NCBI RefSeq assembly: GCF_024158125.1
Contig: NZ_JAMZFT010000001.1
Coordinates: 868,001 to 932,000, forward strand
Source of the DNA: Futiania mangrovi
GTDB taxonomy: Bacteria > Pseudomonadota > Alphaproteobacteria > Futianiales > Futianiaceae
Direction of reading: 5' to 3'
Length of the DNA stretch: 64,000 bases
Numbering within the stretch: position 1 is the stretch's first letter; each line of letters opens with the position of its first letter. The position numbers and the translations under genes were made by a program. Below, piece by piece: positions 20,544 through 28,899 of the stretch. The notes under the pieces are model-generated. The model was not told the origin of the DNA, did no database searches, and saw only the letters and a list, made by a program, of their open reading frames with translations.

Positions 20544-22091
20544 ATGACCGACACCGTTCTTATCCTCGATTTCGGCAGCCAGGTGACGCAGCTCATCGCC
20601 CGGCGCGTCCGCGAAGCCGGCGTCTACAGCGAGGTCGTGCCCTTCGACAAGGGAGCCGACGCCCTGAAGCGCCTGAAGCCCAAGGCCGTGATCCTGTCGG
20701 GCGGGCCTGCCTCCGTTACCGTCGACACGACGCCCCGCGCCCCGCGCGAGGTGTTCGAGGCGGGCATCCCCGTTCTCGGCATCTGTTACGGCGAGCAGAC
20801 GATGGTCGCCCAGCTCGGCGGCGTCGTGGAAGGCGGCCACCATCGGGAGTTCGGCCGCGCCGACATCGAGGTTGTGGATCATTGCCCGCTGTTCGACGGC
20901 GTGCTCCTGCCCGGCGACAGCGAACCGGTGTGGATGAGCCACGGCGACCGCGTCGTCTCGCTGCCGGAGGGGTTCAAGGCCGTCGCCACCTCGCGCGGGG
21001 CGCCCTTCGCCGCCATCGCGGACGAGGCGCGGCACTTCTACGGCGTGCAGTTTCACCCGGAGGTGACGCACACCCCGCGCGGCAAGGACATTCTCTGGAA
21101 CTTCGTGCACCGCATCGCGGGCTGCTCCGGCGACTGGACCATGTCCGCCTTCCGCGAGGCGGCCATCGCTCGCGTGCAGGAGCAGGTGGGCGAGGGGCGC
21201 GTCATCTGCGGCCTTTCGGGCGGCGTCGATTCCTCCGTCGTCGCGGTCCTGCTGCACGAGGCGATCGGCGACCAGCTGACCTGCGTTTTCGTCGATACGG
21301 GCCTCATGCGCGCGGGCGAGGCGGACGAGGTCGTGAGCCTGTTCCGCGACCATTACAACATCCCGCTCGTTCACGTGGACGCGGGCCCGCTGTTCCTCGG
21401 CAAGCTCGACGGCGTGTCGGACCCGGAGACCAAACGCAAGATCATCGGTGCGACCTTCATCGACGTGTTCGAGGCGGAGGCGAAGAAGATCGGCGGCGCG
21501 GACTTCCTGGCGCAAGGTACCCTCTACCCGGACGTGATCGAGAGCGTGTCGTTCTCCGGCGGCCCCTCCGTCACGATCAAGTCGCACCACAATGTGGGCG
21601 GCCTGCCGGAGCGGATGAACATGAAGCTCGTGGAGCCGCTGCGGGAGCTTTTCAAGGACGAGGTTCGCGCGCTCGGCCGCGCGCTGGGCCTGCCCGACGC
21701 CTTCGTCGGTCGTCATCCCTTCCCGGGACCCGGTCTCGCGATCCGCGTGCCGGGCGAGATCACGCCGGAAAAGGTAGACATCCTGCGCAAGGCCGACCGC
21801 ATCTATCTGGAGGAAATCCGCGCCGCGGGCCTCTATGACGAGATCTGGCAGGCCTTCGCCGTGCTGCTGCCCGTGCGCACCGTGGGCGTGATGGGCGACG
21901 AGCGGACCTACGACTATGTCTGCGCGCTTCGCGCCGTCACCTCGACCGACGGCATGACGGCGGACTATTTCCCCTTCAGCCACGATTTCCTTGGCCGTAC
22001 CGCGACCCGGATCATCAACGAGGTGAAGGGCATCAACCGCGTCGTCTACGACGTGACCTCCAAGCCTCCCGGCACGATCGAGTGGGAATAG
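20544..22091 (+). CDS. guaA: GMP synthase (glutamine-hydrolysing)
   Basis: Converts XMP to GMP using glutamine. 515 residues: class I glutaminase (Cys in LGICYGEQ, His and Glu in FHPEVTHT), ATP pyrophosphatase domain with the PP-loop GLSGGVDSS (about residues 224-232), and the C-terminal dimerisation domain ending in KPPGTIEWE, the near-invariant end of the family. ATG 20544 fits [13 protein letters not shown]; upstream open frame is a shadow of the previous gene. The last three codons plus stop are part of a 15-bp tandem array that runs on past the gene (see 22080). Confidence 0.97.
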   Translation: MTDTVLILDFGSQVTQLIARRVREAGVYSEVVPFDKGADALKRLKPKAVILSGGPASVTVDTTPRAPREVFEAGIPVLGICYGEQTMVAQLGGVVEGGHHREFGRADIEVVDHCPLFDGVLLPGDSEPVWMSHGDRVVSLPEGFKAVATSRGAPFAAIADEARHFYGVQFHPEVTHTPRGKDILWNFVHRIAGCSGDWTMSAFREAAIARVQEQVGEGRVICGLSGGVDSSVVAVLLHEAIGDQLTCVFVDTGLMRAGEADEVVSLFRDHYNIPLVHVDAGPLFLGKLDGVSDPETKRKIIGATFIDVFEAEAKKIGGADFLAQGTLYPDVIESVSFSGGPSVTIKSHHNVGGLPERMNMKLVEPLRELFKDEVRALGRALGLPDAFVGRHPFPGPGLAIRVPGEITPEKVDILRKADRIYLEEIRAAGLYDEIWQAFAVLLPVRTVGVMGDERTYDYVCALRAVTSTDGMTADYFPFSHDFLGRTATRIINEVKGINRVVYDVTSKPPGTIEWE

Positions 22092-22163
22092 GGCGAGTGG
22101 GAATAGGGCGAGTGGGAATAGGGCGAGTGGGAATAGGGCGAGTGGGAATAGGGCGAGTGGGAA
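22080..22163 (+). repeat. 15-bp tandem repeat of the guaA stop region (5.6 copies)
   Basis: The unit GAGTGGGAATAGGGC is repeated five times without a mismatch (22080, 22095, 22110, 22125, 22140) and followed by a 9-base partial copy (22155-22163). Each unit reads Glu-Trp-Glu-stop-Gly in the guaA frame, so the real C-terminus and its TAG are reproduced in every copy. Confidence 0.98.
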
Positions 22164-22288
22164 GGGCCTAGACCCCCAGCGATACCGGGCGCCGGGCCCA
22201 TGGCTCAGGCTCCCGTTCCGTCTCCCGGTCCACCTGCCCATTCAGGAAACGGCAACGTCCGGCGTGCGATGCTCGCGCGAGTGCGGCA

Positions 22289-22309
22289 CGCGCGGAACGG
22301 TTCCGCGCG
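22289..22309. promoter_or_regulatory. Perfect 10-bp inverted repeat upstream of the first VPAPA protein gene
   Basis: CGCGCGGAAC, one G, then GTTCCGCGCG; all ten pairs match. Centre is 22299, about 40 bases before the ATG at 22340. The one-base centre suits a dimeric DNA-binding protein better than an RNA hairpin. I do not recognise it as the site of a known regulator, and I see no sigma-54 or clear sigma-70 promoter here. Confidence 0.5.
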
Positions 22310-22339
22310 CCGCCTCCGTTGCGTTGCGGGAGTGTTGCG

Positions 22340-23233
22340 ATGCCCACGTCTTCCCAGATTCTGCCGCGGATCGCGGCTGCGGCCGCCTTCGCCGCGCTTG
22401 CCGGCGCCGCCACGGGCGCCTCCGCCACGATTTACAGCTTCGAGGATTCGTCCGGCCGCTGGACGGGGGGCGGCATCCTGACCGAATCCTTCTCCGCCAG
22501 CTATGACACGGACCGGCAACGTCTCGACTTCAGTGCGACGGTGAACGGGTCCGCCTCGCACGCCACAGCGGACGGCTTCTGGCTCGTGCTCAGCGACGGT
22601 CCGAACCCGAAGACCCACGTGAACGAATACGCCATCCTCTATGGCGACGCGGTCAACAACCGGCTGACGGCCTATGTCTACGACGGCGTCAACAGCGCCG
22701 ACAGCTACCGTGACGTGCGCCGCTACATCACCTCATACAGCGGAGTTCTGGACTACACCGACCTCGGCGACGGCCGGTCGAGTTTCTCGGTCTCGGGCCT
22801 CGACGTCTCGACGATCAACAATTACACGCCCTGGTTTGGCGGCACGAACGACTGGGACGGCGTCGCCTTCGGGGAGCAGATCGGCGTCTGGTTCCACCCC
22901 GCGATGATGGAGAGCCTGACCTACGCCTGCACCCTGCTCGTGAAGTTCAGCCACGAGGTGCAGGGCTGGTACGATTTCGCCGGTCAGCCGACGGTCAGCA
23001 GCAGCACGTCCACGGGTGGCGGCTCGACCGGTGCCGGATCCACGGGGGGCAGTTCGATGGGTGGGAACTCCACGGGGGGCGGCTCGACGGGGGGCTCTTC
23101 GGGTACCGGGACGACGGGGGGCAGCAGCGGCGCGACGCCGGTGCCCGCGCCGGCGACAGTGAGCCTGCTGCTTGTCGGCATGTTGGGACTTGCCGCCTTC
23201 TCGGTCCGCGGCCGCAGGGCTGATACCGCCTGA
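22340..23233 (+). CDS. Secreted protein with PEP-CTERM-like VPAPA tail (paralogue 1)
   Basis: 297 residues. Signal peptide ending near GASA, an unrecognised domain of about 190 residues, a Gly/Ser/Thr linker (about 225-265) and a C-terminal sorting-type tail: VPAPA, a hydrophobic helix, then RGRR. Tails of this build (PEP-CTERM family) are cut by exosortases in known systems, and no exosortase is in the window. The domain shares FWLVLSDGPNP, NEYAILYGD and IGVWFHPA with the next gene, so the two are paralogues. ATG 22340 has GGGAG 7 bases upstream and is better than the in-frame TTG at 22319. Function unknown; surface or matrix protein inferred. Confidence 0.8.
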   Translation: MPTSSQILPRIAAAAAFAALAGAATGASATIYSFEDSSGRWTGGGILTESFSASYDTDRQRLDFSATVNGSASHATADGFWLVLSDGPNPKTHVNEYAILYGDAVNNRLTAYVYDGVNSADSYRDVRRYITSYSGVLDYTDLGDGRSSFSVSGLDVSTINNYTPWFGGTNDWDGVAFGEQIGVWFHPAMMESLTYACTLLVKFSHEVQGWYDFAGQPTVSSSTSTGGGSTGAGSTGGSSMGGNSTGGGSTGGSSGTGTTGGSSGATPVPAPATVSLLLVGMLGLAAFSVRGRRADTA

Positions 23234-23260
23234 CCCCGCCTGCCGGGTCCGGAAGTCGTG

Positions 23261-23294
23261 AAAGGGGCGTCTTTCGGGCGCCCCTTTTCCTTTC
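23261..23294 (+). terminator. Intrinsic terminator after VPAPA paralogue 1
   Basis: AAAGGGGCG (23261-23269) pairs with CGCCCCTTT (23279-23287) around a 9-base loop, and a T-rich run follows. It separates the two paralogues into distinct transcripts. Confidence 0.85.
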
Positions 23295-23537
23295 TGCTGG
23301 CACGGGGGAGAGGTCATTTCGGGATTCAACTGTAAGGAGAGCCGCGCTCGGTGTTAATCCCATCTTACATTCAGGCCGCATAATGGGAGCGAAAATGGCA
23401 CAACATCCGCAAGCTTTCCGGTGGTTCTGCCATCCGCACAAAACTGGCATCCATCTTGCTCAATCTGGTTGGGACTTCGACACGGCACTCAGGGCTGAGT
23501 TTCGTTCGTAACAGGGTACAAACTGGAGTTAAGTCAC
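23295..23537 (+). other. Long intergenic regulatory region between the paralogues
   Basis: The full gap 23234-23537 holds the terminator at 23261, then an AT-richer stretch unlike the surrounding coding DNA. It contains an inverted repeat TCCCAT / ATGGGA (23358-23363 and 23383-23388, 19 bases apart), a degenerate sigma-54-like box (TGGCAC-N5-CCGCA, 23396-23411) and a strong sigma-54 match at 23445-23460. No convincing reading frame is present. Confidence 0.6.
23445..23460 (+). promoter_or_regulatory. Sigma-54 (RpoN) promoter of VPAPA paralogue 2
   Basis: TGGCAT-N5-TTGCT matches the consensus TGGCAC-N5-TTGC(A/T) at 10 of 11 defined bases, with the essential GG and GC correctly spaced. Transcription would start near 23470, giving a leader of about 68 bases with GGAG at 23525-23528 before the ATG at 23538. 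Confidence 0.75.
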
Positions 23538-24569
23538 ATGCGTACAATCGATTGGACCAAGGGTGCCATTGCCGCGGCTGCGTTCGCGGGCGCCACCCTC
23601 GTTGCGGGCGCGGCCTCGGCCACCGTCTACACCTATGACGATCCGACCGGCCGCTATTCCGGCGGCCACATCCTGACCGAGAGCTTCCGCACGGTCTATG
23701 ACGACCGGAACGAACTGCTCTCGTTCAAGACGACGGTGAAGGCGACGAACCCGCACGTCACGCCGAACGGCTTCTGGCTGGTTCTCAGCGACGGCCCGAA
23801 CCCGCGCAGCGCCACGAATGAATATGCGATCCTCTACGGCGATACGGTCAACAACCGCATCACGGCCTACGTCTACAACGGCGACAGCTGGAGCGACAGC
23901 TACCGCAACCGTCACAACTACATCGAGACGTTCAACGGTGCGCTGCAGACCACGAACCTCGGCGGCGGCCGCGTGACCTTCGAAGTGTCGAACCTCGACG
24001 TCTCCGGCGTGAATGCCTTCGTTCCGACGAACGGCAATCCGAACGCTTGGGAAGGTGCGCAGTTCGACGGCCAGATCGGCGTCTGGTTCCATCCGGCGCT
24101 CGTTTCCAGCATCCAGTACTCGGGCGGCGTGCTGACGAACTACGTCCCGGGCGCGGCCGGCTACTACGACTTCGCCAACCGCGGCACCTTCTCGTCGCCG
24201 AGCCCGTCGACCTCGGGCGGTTCCACGGGCGGTTCCACGGGCGGCTCCACGGGCGGTTCGACGGGCGGCTCGACCGGCGGCTCGACGGGTGGTTCGACGG
24301 GCGGTTCCACGGGCGGTTCCACGGGCGGCTCCACGGGCGGCTCCACGGGCGGTTCGACGGGCGGCTCGACCGGCGGCTCGACCGGCGGCTCGACCGGCGG
24401 CTCGACGGGTGGTTCGACGGGCGGCTCCACGGGCGGCTCGACTGGCGGCTCGACGGGTGGTTCCACGGGCGGTTCTTCGGGTGGCATCCAGGTGCCGGCT
24501 CCGGCTCCGCTCAGCCTGATCGCCCTCGGCCTGGTGGCTCTGGGTGCGCGGATGCGCCGCAAGGCCTGA
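23538..24569 (+). CDS. Secreted protein with GGST repeat linker and VPAPA tail (paralogue 2)
   Basis: 343 residues. Signal peptide (cleavage near GAASA), about 190 residues of unknown domain homologous to paralogue 1 (shared LTESF, GFWLVLSDGPNP, NEYAILYGD, DGQIGVWFHPAL), then 21 exact Gly-Gly-Ser-Thr units plus one GGSS (about residues 227-314), and a tail of VPAPAP, a hydrophobic helix and RMRRKA. This is the layout of exosortase substrates: a Ser/Thr-rich, possibly glycosylated, stalk before the sorting tail. No cysteine in the mature part. Own sigma-54 promoter and strong terminator make it a single-gene unit. Function not recognised. Confidence 0.85.
   Translation: MRTIDWTKGAIAAAAFAGATLVAGAASATVYTYDDPTGRYSGGHILTESFRTVYDDRNELLSFKTTVKATNPHVTPNGFWLVLSDGPNPRSATNEYAILYGDTVNNRITAYVYNGDSWSDSYRNRHNYIETFNGALQTTNLGGGRVTFEVSNLDVSGVNAFVPTNGNPNAWEGAQFDGQIGVWFHPALVSSIQYSGGVLTNYVPGAAGYYDFANRGTFSSPSPSTSGGSTGGSTGGSTGGSTGGSTGGSTGGSTGGSTGGSTGGSTGGSTGGSTGGSTGGSTGGSTGGSTGGSTGGSTGGSTGGSTGGSTGGSSGGIQVPAPAPLSLIALGLVALGARMRRKA
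24216..24479 (+). repeat. 12-bp repeat tract coding (GGST)21-GGSS
   Basis: 22 consecutive 12-bp units in frame. Codon variants differ between units. Naming the DNA variants a to g, the order is aabcdef, aabbcdddef, bd'ef'g, showing duplication of an 84-bp block followed by expansion of single units. Confidence 0.97.
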
Positions 24570-24596
24570 TCCCGGCCAGCTTGAGGATAGAGAATG

Positions 24597-24631
24597 CGGG
24601 TGCTGCCTCCGGGCAGCACCCGTTTTCTTTT
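24597..24631 (+). terminator. Intrinsic terminator after VPAPA paralogue 2
   Basis: CGGGTGCTGCC (24597-24607) pairs perfectly with GGCAGCACCCG (24612-24622) around a 4-base loop, followed by TTTTCTTTT. It is the strongest terminator in the window. Confidence 0.95.
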
Positions 24632-24676
24632 GTGCAGGGCTTTTCCGCGAACTGTGCATTCCTCTCGCGGCTGTGT

Positions 24677-24705
24677 TTGCCTTCGCGACCCGTGCACGGT
24701 ATTTT
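24677..24705 (+). promoter_or_regulatory. Candidate sigma-70 promoter of the yfgM-like/bamB/der operon
   Basis: TTGCCT (24677-24682), 17-base spacer, TATTTT (24700-24705), about 60 bases before the TTG start at 24766 and downstream of a strong terminator, where a promoter is required. Confidence 0.5.
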
Positions 24706-24765
24706 CCGCCGGCCTCGGGCAACCGCCCGGCACGCCGCCCCAGACGCTGAAGGGAGCCGATCGCC

Positions 24766-25410
24766 TTGGCCGACATTTTCAGGGAAGTTGACGAGGACGT
24801 GCGCCGCGATCGCGCGGTCGACCTTTGGTCGCGGTACGGCATCTATGTGATCGCTGCCGTGGTGCTCGTTGTCACGGTCGCTGCGGGTCTGGCGGCCTGG
24901 CGCCATTGGGAGCAGGAGAGCCGCCGCGATGCAGCCGCCGCGTATCTGGCCGCGACCGCACCGTCGACCTCGGACCGGCTCGGTGCGCTTGCCGGCATCG
25001 CCGATGCGCGGGACGGCATCTATGCGGAGATGGCGCGGCTGCGGGCGGCGGGAGAGCTGGCGGCTGCCGATCCTGCCCAGGCCATCGCCGCCTATGACGC
25101 AATCTCGGCCGATGCGGGCGTTCCTGCGCGCCTGCGTGCGCTCGCTGCCGTCCGTGCACTGATTCTCGCGGCGGATGTCGAAACGCCTGACCAGGCGATC
25201 GCGCGCGCCGGCATGCTGATCGGCGACAATGCGCCGTTCCGTGCCCAGGCGCGGGAGGTTCTGGCGACGGCAGAGATGAAGCGCGGCAACGACGCTGCGG
25301 CACGCGCGGTGCTGGAGCAGATCGTGGGCGATCTTTCAGCCCCCCTTTCGTTGAGGGAGCGGGCGGCGCTCATGCTCGACCTCGTCCGCGCGCCGGAGGC
25401 CGGATCGTGA
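24766..25410 (+). CDS. YfgM-like membrane-anchored TPR protein
   Basis: 214 residues. Cytoplasmic N-terminus (DIFREVDEDVRRDRA), one membrane helix (about residues 25-46), then Ala-rich helical repeats of the TPR_21 type in the periplasm. E. coli YfgM is an ancillary factor of the SecYEG translocon with PpiD, and its gene also precedes bamB and der, so the order here supports the call. Start is TTG 24766 with GAAGGGAG about 10 bases upstream. Its TGA overlaps the GTG start of bamB, implying coupled translation. Confidence 0.85.
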   Translation: MADIFREVDEDVRRDRAVDLWSRYGIYVIAAVVLVVTVAAGLAAWRHWEQESRRDAAAAYLAATAPSTSDRLGALAGIADARDGIYAEMARLRAAGELAAADPAQAIAAYDAISADAGVPARLRALAAVRALILAADVETPDQAIARAGMLIGDNAPFRAQAREVLATAEMKRGNDAAARAVLEQIVGDLSAPLSLRERAALMLDLVRAPEAGS

Positions 25411-26753
25411 GCCCGAGACGGCTTCTCCGTCTGTACCGTCCGCTTGCGCTTGCGCTCGTGGCCTTGCCGCTTGCCGGCTGCGGCGCTTATGAGAGCATTT
25501 TCGGCGGCGAGGATGAGGCGCGCCTCGAAGGAACGCGGATTCCCGTCCTCGGTACCGGCGGCGGCCTCGTCGCCGATCCGGCCGTGGCGGGTACTGCCGT
25601 GCGGGTACCGCCGCCCGTTGCGATCTACGACTGGCCGCAGACCGGTGTCACCCCTGGACATGCTGTGGGCGCGCTTGCCGGTCCGTCGAGCTTCGACGTG
25701 CGCTGGAGCGTCAATGTCGGCGACGGCGGCGGGTCCGACACGCCGGTCCTGTCTCAGCCGGTGATCGTGGGCGAGCGCATCTTCGTGAAGGATGGCGAGG
25801 CTGGCGTCCACGCGCTGGCGCGGGCGTCGGGAAGCACGATCTGGTCCGTCGACCTGACCCCGGAGGGGGAGCGGTCGGATACCGGTTTCGGTGGCGGGCT
25901 CGCCTATGACGCGGGGCGCCTCTTCGTGACCATGCCGTTCGGTTTCGTTGCCGCGCTGGATCCGCAAACCGGCAACGAGCTGTGGCGCGCGTCCCTGGGG
26001 GTGCCCATGCGCGGGGCACCTGCTGCTGCGGGCGGGCGGGTCTATGCCGTCACCCACGACAACCAGCTTTACGCCCTCGACCAGTCTAGCGGGACGGTGC
26101 TGTGGAGCTATCGCGCGATCGTGGAGCCCGCGGGCCTTCTCAAGACGGGCGTCCCCGGCTTGCGCGACGACCTCGTCGTGGCGCCGTTCGGCTCGGGTGA
26201 GATCGTCGGGCTGCGGCCTGCGAATGGCGCGGTGCTGTGGGGCGACACGCTGGCGCGCACCGGTCTCGTCACGCCGCTGGCCGCGCTCAGCGCGGTGGCG
26301 GGCTCGCCGGTGGTCGAGGGGGACCGGGTCTACGCGATCAGCCATGGCGGCCGGTTCGTGGCGCTCGACGCGCTGACCGGGCGCCGGATCTGGACCATCG
26401 ACGTAGCCGGGACCGAGATGCCTTGGAGCGCGGGGGACCATCTGTTCGCCGTCACCACCGAGGCGCAGGTGATTGCCGTGCGCAAGGCCGATGGCCGCAT
26501 CCGCTGGGTGTCATCTCTTCCGGCGTTCGAGGATCCGGACGACCGGGAGGATCCGATCTTCTGGTCGGGGCCGGTGTTGGCGGGCGGCCAGCTTGTGCTC
26601 ACCGGCAGCGACGGGCGCCTCGTCGCGCTCTCGCCGTTGGACGGCAGCATCGTGCGCGAGGCGGATGCGCCGGCGTCCTTCCTGGCGCCGGTCGTCGCGG
26701 GCGACACGCTCTATGTCCTCGGGCGTGACGGCACGCTCGCGGCGTTCCGCTGA
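25407..26753 (+). CDS. bamB: Outer-membrane assembly lipoprotein BamB
   Basis: 448 residues. Lipoprotein signal peptide with lipobox LAGC (Cys25 is the lipidated residue), then PQQ-like eight-bladed beta-propeller repeats, visible as recurrent ALD..TG..LW motifs such as [33 protein letters not shown] and [15 protein letters not shown]. It serves as a scaffold on BamA in beta-barrel insertion, at the periplasmic face of the outer membrane. GTG start overlaps the upstream stop (GTGA). Also in this window are the outer-membrane chaperone SurA and a major client, LptD. Confidence 0.92.
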   Translation: MSPRRLLRLYRPLALALVALPLAGCGAYESIFGGEDEARLEGTRIPVLGTGGGLVADPAVAGTAVRVPPPVAIYDWPQTGVTPGHAVGALAGPSSFDVRWSVNVGDGGGSDTPVLSQPVIVGERIFVKDGEAGVHALARASGSTIWSVDLTPEGERSDTGFGGGLAYDAGRLFVTMPFGFVAALDPQTGNELWRASLGVPMRGAPAAAGGRVYAVTHDNQLYALDQSSGTVLWSYRAIVEPAGLLKTGVPGLRDDLVVAPFGSGEIVGLRPANGAVLWGDTLARTGLVTPLAALSAVAGSPVVEGDRVYAISHGGRFVALDALTGRRIWTIDVAGTEMPWSAGDHLFAVTTEAQVIAVRKADGRIRWVSSLPAFEDPDDREDPIFWSGPVLAGGQLVLTGSDGRLVALSPLDGSIVREADAPASFLAPVVAGDTLYVLGRDGTLAAFR

Positions 26754-26779
26754 CGGGCGGGCGGCGAAAGGTAGCCTTC

Positions 26780-28153
26780 ATGCGCACCCTGGCGATTGTC
26801 GGACGCCCCAATGTGGGCAAGTCGACCCTGTTCAACCGGCTCGCCGGCAAGCGCCTGGCGCTCGTCGACGACCGTCCAGGCGTGACCCGCGACCGGCGCG
26901 AGGGGGAGGGGCGTCTCGGCGACCTGAGCTTCCGGATCATCGATACCGCGGGCTTCGAGGAGGCGGACGCCGAGAGCCTCGAGGGCCGGATGCGCCAGCA
27001 GACCGAGCGCGCGATCGCCGAAGCCGACCTCTGTCTTTTCATGATCGACGCGCGCGCCGGGCTCACTCCGCTCGACCAGCATTTCGCCGCCCTCCTGCGC
27101 CGGTCTGGCAAGCCTGTCATCCTGCTCGCCAACAAGGCGGAAGGGGCCGCTGGCGACGCGGGCCTGGTGGAGGCCTATGCCCTGGGCTTCGGGGAGCCCG
27201 TCGCCATCTCCGCCGAACATGGGGAGGGCATGGCCGACCTTGCGGTCGCCCTCATGCCCTTCATCGACGAGGAGATGGAGAGCTTCGACGAAGCCGCCGC
27301 GGGGGGCGGTGGCGACGATGAGGACCGTGCCGACCGGCCCCTGCGCCTTGCGGTCATGGGGCGGCCCAATGCGGGCAAGTCGACCCTCATCAATCGCCTC
27401 CTGGGCGAAGAGCGGTTGCTCACCGGGCCCGAGGCGGGCATCACCCGCGACGCGATCTCCGTGCGATGGATGTGGGAGGATCGCCCGGTCACGCTGCACG
27501 ACACCGCCGGTCTGAGGCGCAAGGCACGCATTTCCGACAAGCTGGAGAAGCTGTCGGTTGCCGATGCGCTGCGCGCCATCCAGTTCGCCGAGGTCTGCGT
27601 CATCCTGATCGACGCGACGCATCCGCTGGAAACGCAGGACCTGCGCCTGGTCGAGCTTGCGGCGGAGGAAGGCCGCGCCATCGTCATCGGTTTCAGCAAG
27701 TGGGACCTGATCGAGGAGCGGCAGGCCACGCTCGCCGAGTTGCGCCAGGAGGTGGAGCGTCTGTTGCCACAGGTCCGCGGCGTCGAGATCGTCGCGCTCT
27801 CCGCCGTGACCGGAGAGGGGCTCGACCGCCTGATGCCTGCCGTCTTCCGGGCGGAGCGGGCGTGGAACGTTCGCGTCTCCACGGGCCAACTCAATCGCTG
27901 GATGCAGGAAGCGACGGACCAGCATCCGCCGCCCGCCGTCCGCGGCCGCCGGATCCGCATGCGCTATGCGACGCAGGTGAAGACCCGCCCGCCGACCTTC
28001 GTGGTGTTCGCAAGCCAGGCCGACGAGGTGCCGGAAAGCTATCGCCGTTATCTCGTGAACGCGCTCCGCGACAGCTTCGACATGCCGGGCGTGCCGATCC
28101 GCCTGACATTGCGCCAGCCGAAGAACCCTTACGCGGAGAAGAAGCGGCGCTAG
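26780..28153 (+). CDS. der: Ribosome biogenesis GTPase Der (EngA)
   Basis: Double-GTPase needed for 50S subunit assembly. 457 residues: first G domain with GRPNVGKST (residues 8-16) and DTAGFEE; second with GRPNAGKST (about 194-202) and [17 protein letters not shown]; then the KH-like C-terminal domain with the [18 protein letters not shown] stretch and a basic end. An acidic linker (GGDDEDRAD) separates the domains. ATG 26780 follows GCGAAAGGTAGCC. Last gene of the yfgM-like/bamB/der operon; the convergent SDR ends 15 bases away. Confidence 0.97.
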   Translation: MRTLAIVGRPNVGKSTLFNRLAGKRLALVDDRPGVTRDRREGEGRLGDLSFRIIDTAGFEEADAESLEGRMRQQTERAIAEADLCLFMIDARAGLTPLDQHFAALLRRSGKPVILLANKAEGAAGDAGLVEAYALGFGEPVAISAEHGEGMADLAVALMPFIDEEMESFDEAAAGGGGDDEDRADRPLRLAVMGRPNAGKSTLINRLLGEERLLTGPEAGITRDAISVRWMWEDRPVTLHDTAGLRRKARISDKLEKLSVADALRAIQFAEVCVILIDATHPLETQDLRLVELAAEEGRAIVIGFSKWDLIEERQATLAELRQEVERLLPQVRGVEIVALSAVTGEGLDRLMPAVFRAERAWNVRVSTGQLNRWMQEATDQHPPPAVRGRRIRMRYATQVKTRPPTFVVFASQADEVPESYRRYLVNALRDSFDMPGVPIRLTLRQPKNPYAEKKRR

Positions 28154-28168
28154 GGGCGAAAGCCCGGC

Positions 28169-28897
28169 TCAGCGCGGCTGGAAGCGGACGATCTCGCCGT
28201 TGCGGATCTCTTCCGCGCGTGCCAGTTCGACGAACAGCGGCGCGATGTCCTCCGGCGTCTTCAGCGTCATCGGGTCCTCGCCGGGCATGGCCTCGGCGCG
28301 CATGTCGGTGCGCAGCGGGCCGGGATCGACCAGGTTCACGCGGACAGGCGACTTCGCGCTTTCCGCCGCATAGGTCAGCACCATTTCCTCCAGCGCTGCC
28401 TTGGTGACCGCGTAGCCGCCCCAATATGGCCGGTGCAGGCCCGCCGCACGCGAGGTCACGAAGATCGCACGGCCGGAAGGCGACGCCCGCAACAGCGGAT
28501 CCACCGACCGGATCAGGCGGTAGTTCGCGGTGACATTGATCTCCAGTAGGTCCTTCCACTGGCGCGGCTTGATGTGGGCGAGCGGCGTCAGCGTGCCGAG
28601 GATCGCGGCATTTCCCACCACCACGTCGAGGCGCCCCCACCGCTCGAAGATCGACGCGCCGAGCCGGTCCAGCCCGTCGGCATCCTTCAGGTTGAGCGGT
28701 ACGAGCGTCGCCTGGTAGCCCAGTGCCTGGATCTCGTCGTCAAGCTCCTCCAGCCCGCCGACGGTCCGGGCAAGCGCGATGACATGAGCGCCCGCGCGCG
28801 CATAGGCCAGCGTGACCGCGCGACCGATCCCGCGCGACGCACCCGTGACGAGCGCCACCCGCCCTGCGAGCGGGCCTTCCGCCGTCGTTTCGGTCAT
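28169..28897 (-). CDS. Short-chain dehydrogenase/reductase (YciK-like)
   Basis: 242 residues, classical SDR fold. The cofactor motif TGASRGIG (about residues 19-26), NAAI in place of NNAG (about 95-98) and the active-site YAVTK are present. The residues after the cofactor strand (ALARTVGGLEELDD) suggest NADP. Substrate unknown. It lies 2 bases downstream of purF in the same orientation, an arrangement seen repeatedly in alphaproteobacteria, so it is likely the distal gene of the dnaB-to-purF transcript rather than a purine enzyme. Confidence 0.85.
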   Translation of the reverse strand: MTETTAEGPLAGRVALVTGASRGIGRAVTLAYARAGAHVIALARTVGGLEELDDEIQALGYQATLVPLNLKDADGLDRLGASIFERWGRLDVVVGNAAILGTLTPLAHIKPRQWKDLLEINVTANYRLIRSVDPLLRASPSGRAIFVTSRAAGLHRPYWGGYAVTKAALEEMVLTYAAESAKSPVRVNLVDPGPLRTDMRAEAMPGEDPMTLKTPEDIAPLFVELARAEEIRNGEIVRFQPR

Positions 28898-28899
28898 GG

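Noticed and set aside
22080-22163. CRISPR-like array
   Set aside because: The 15-bp units are directly adjacent with no spacers, so this is a simple tandem repeat.
20505-22241. Minus-strand frame with an FPLAL repeat
   Set aside because: Antisense reading of the 15-bp guaA array continuing through guaA itself; a shadow.
24164-24733. Minus-strand frame coding a long Pro-Pro-Val-Glu repeat
   Set aside because: Exact antisense of the GGST tract; it has no ribosome site or signal and depends wholly on the repeat.
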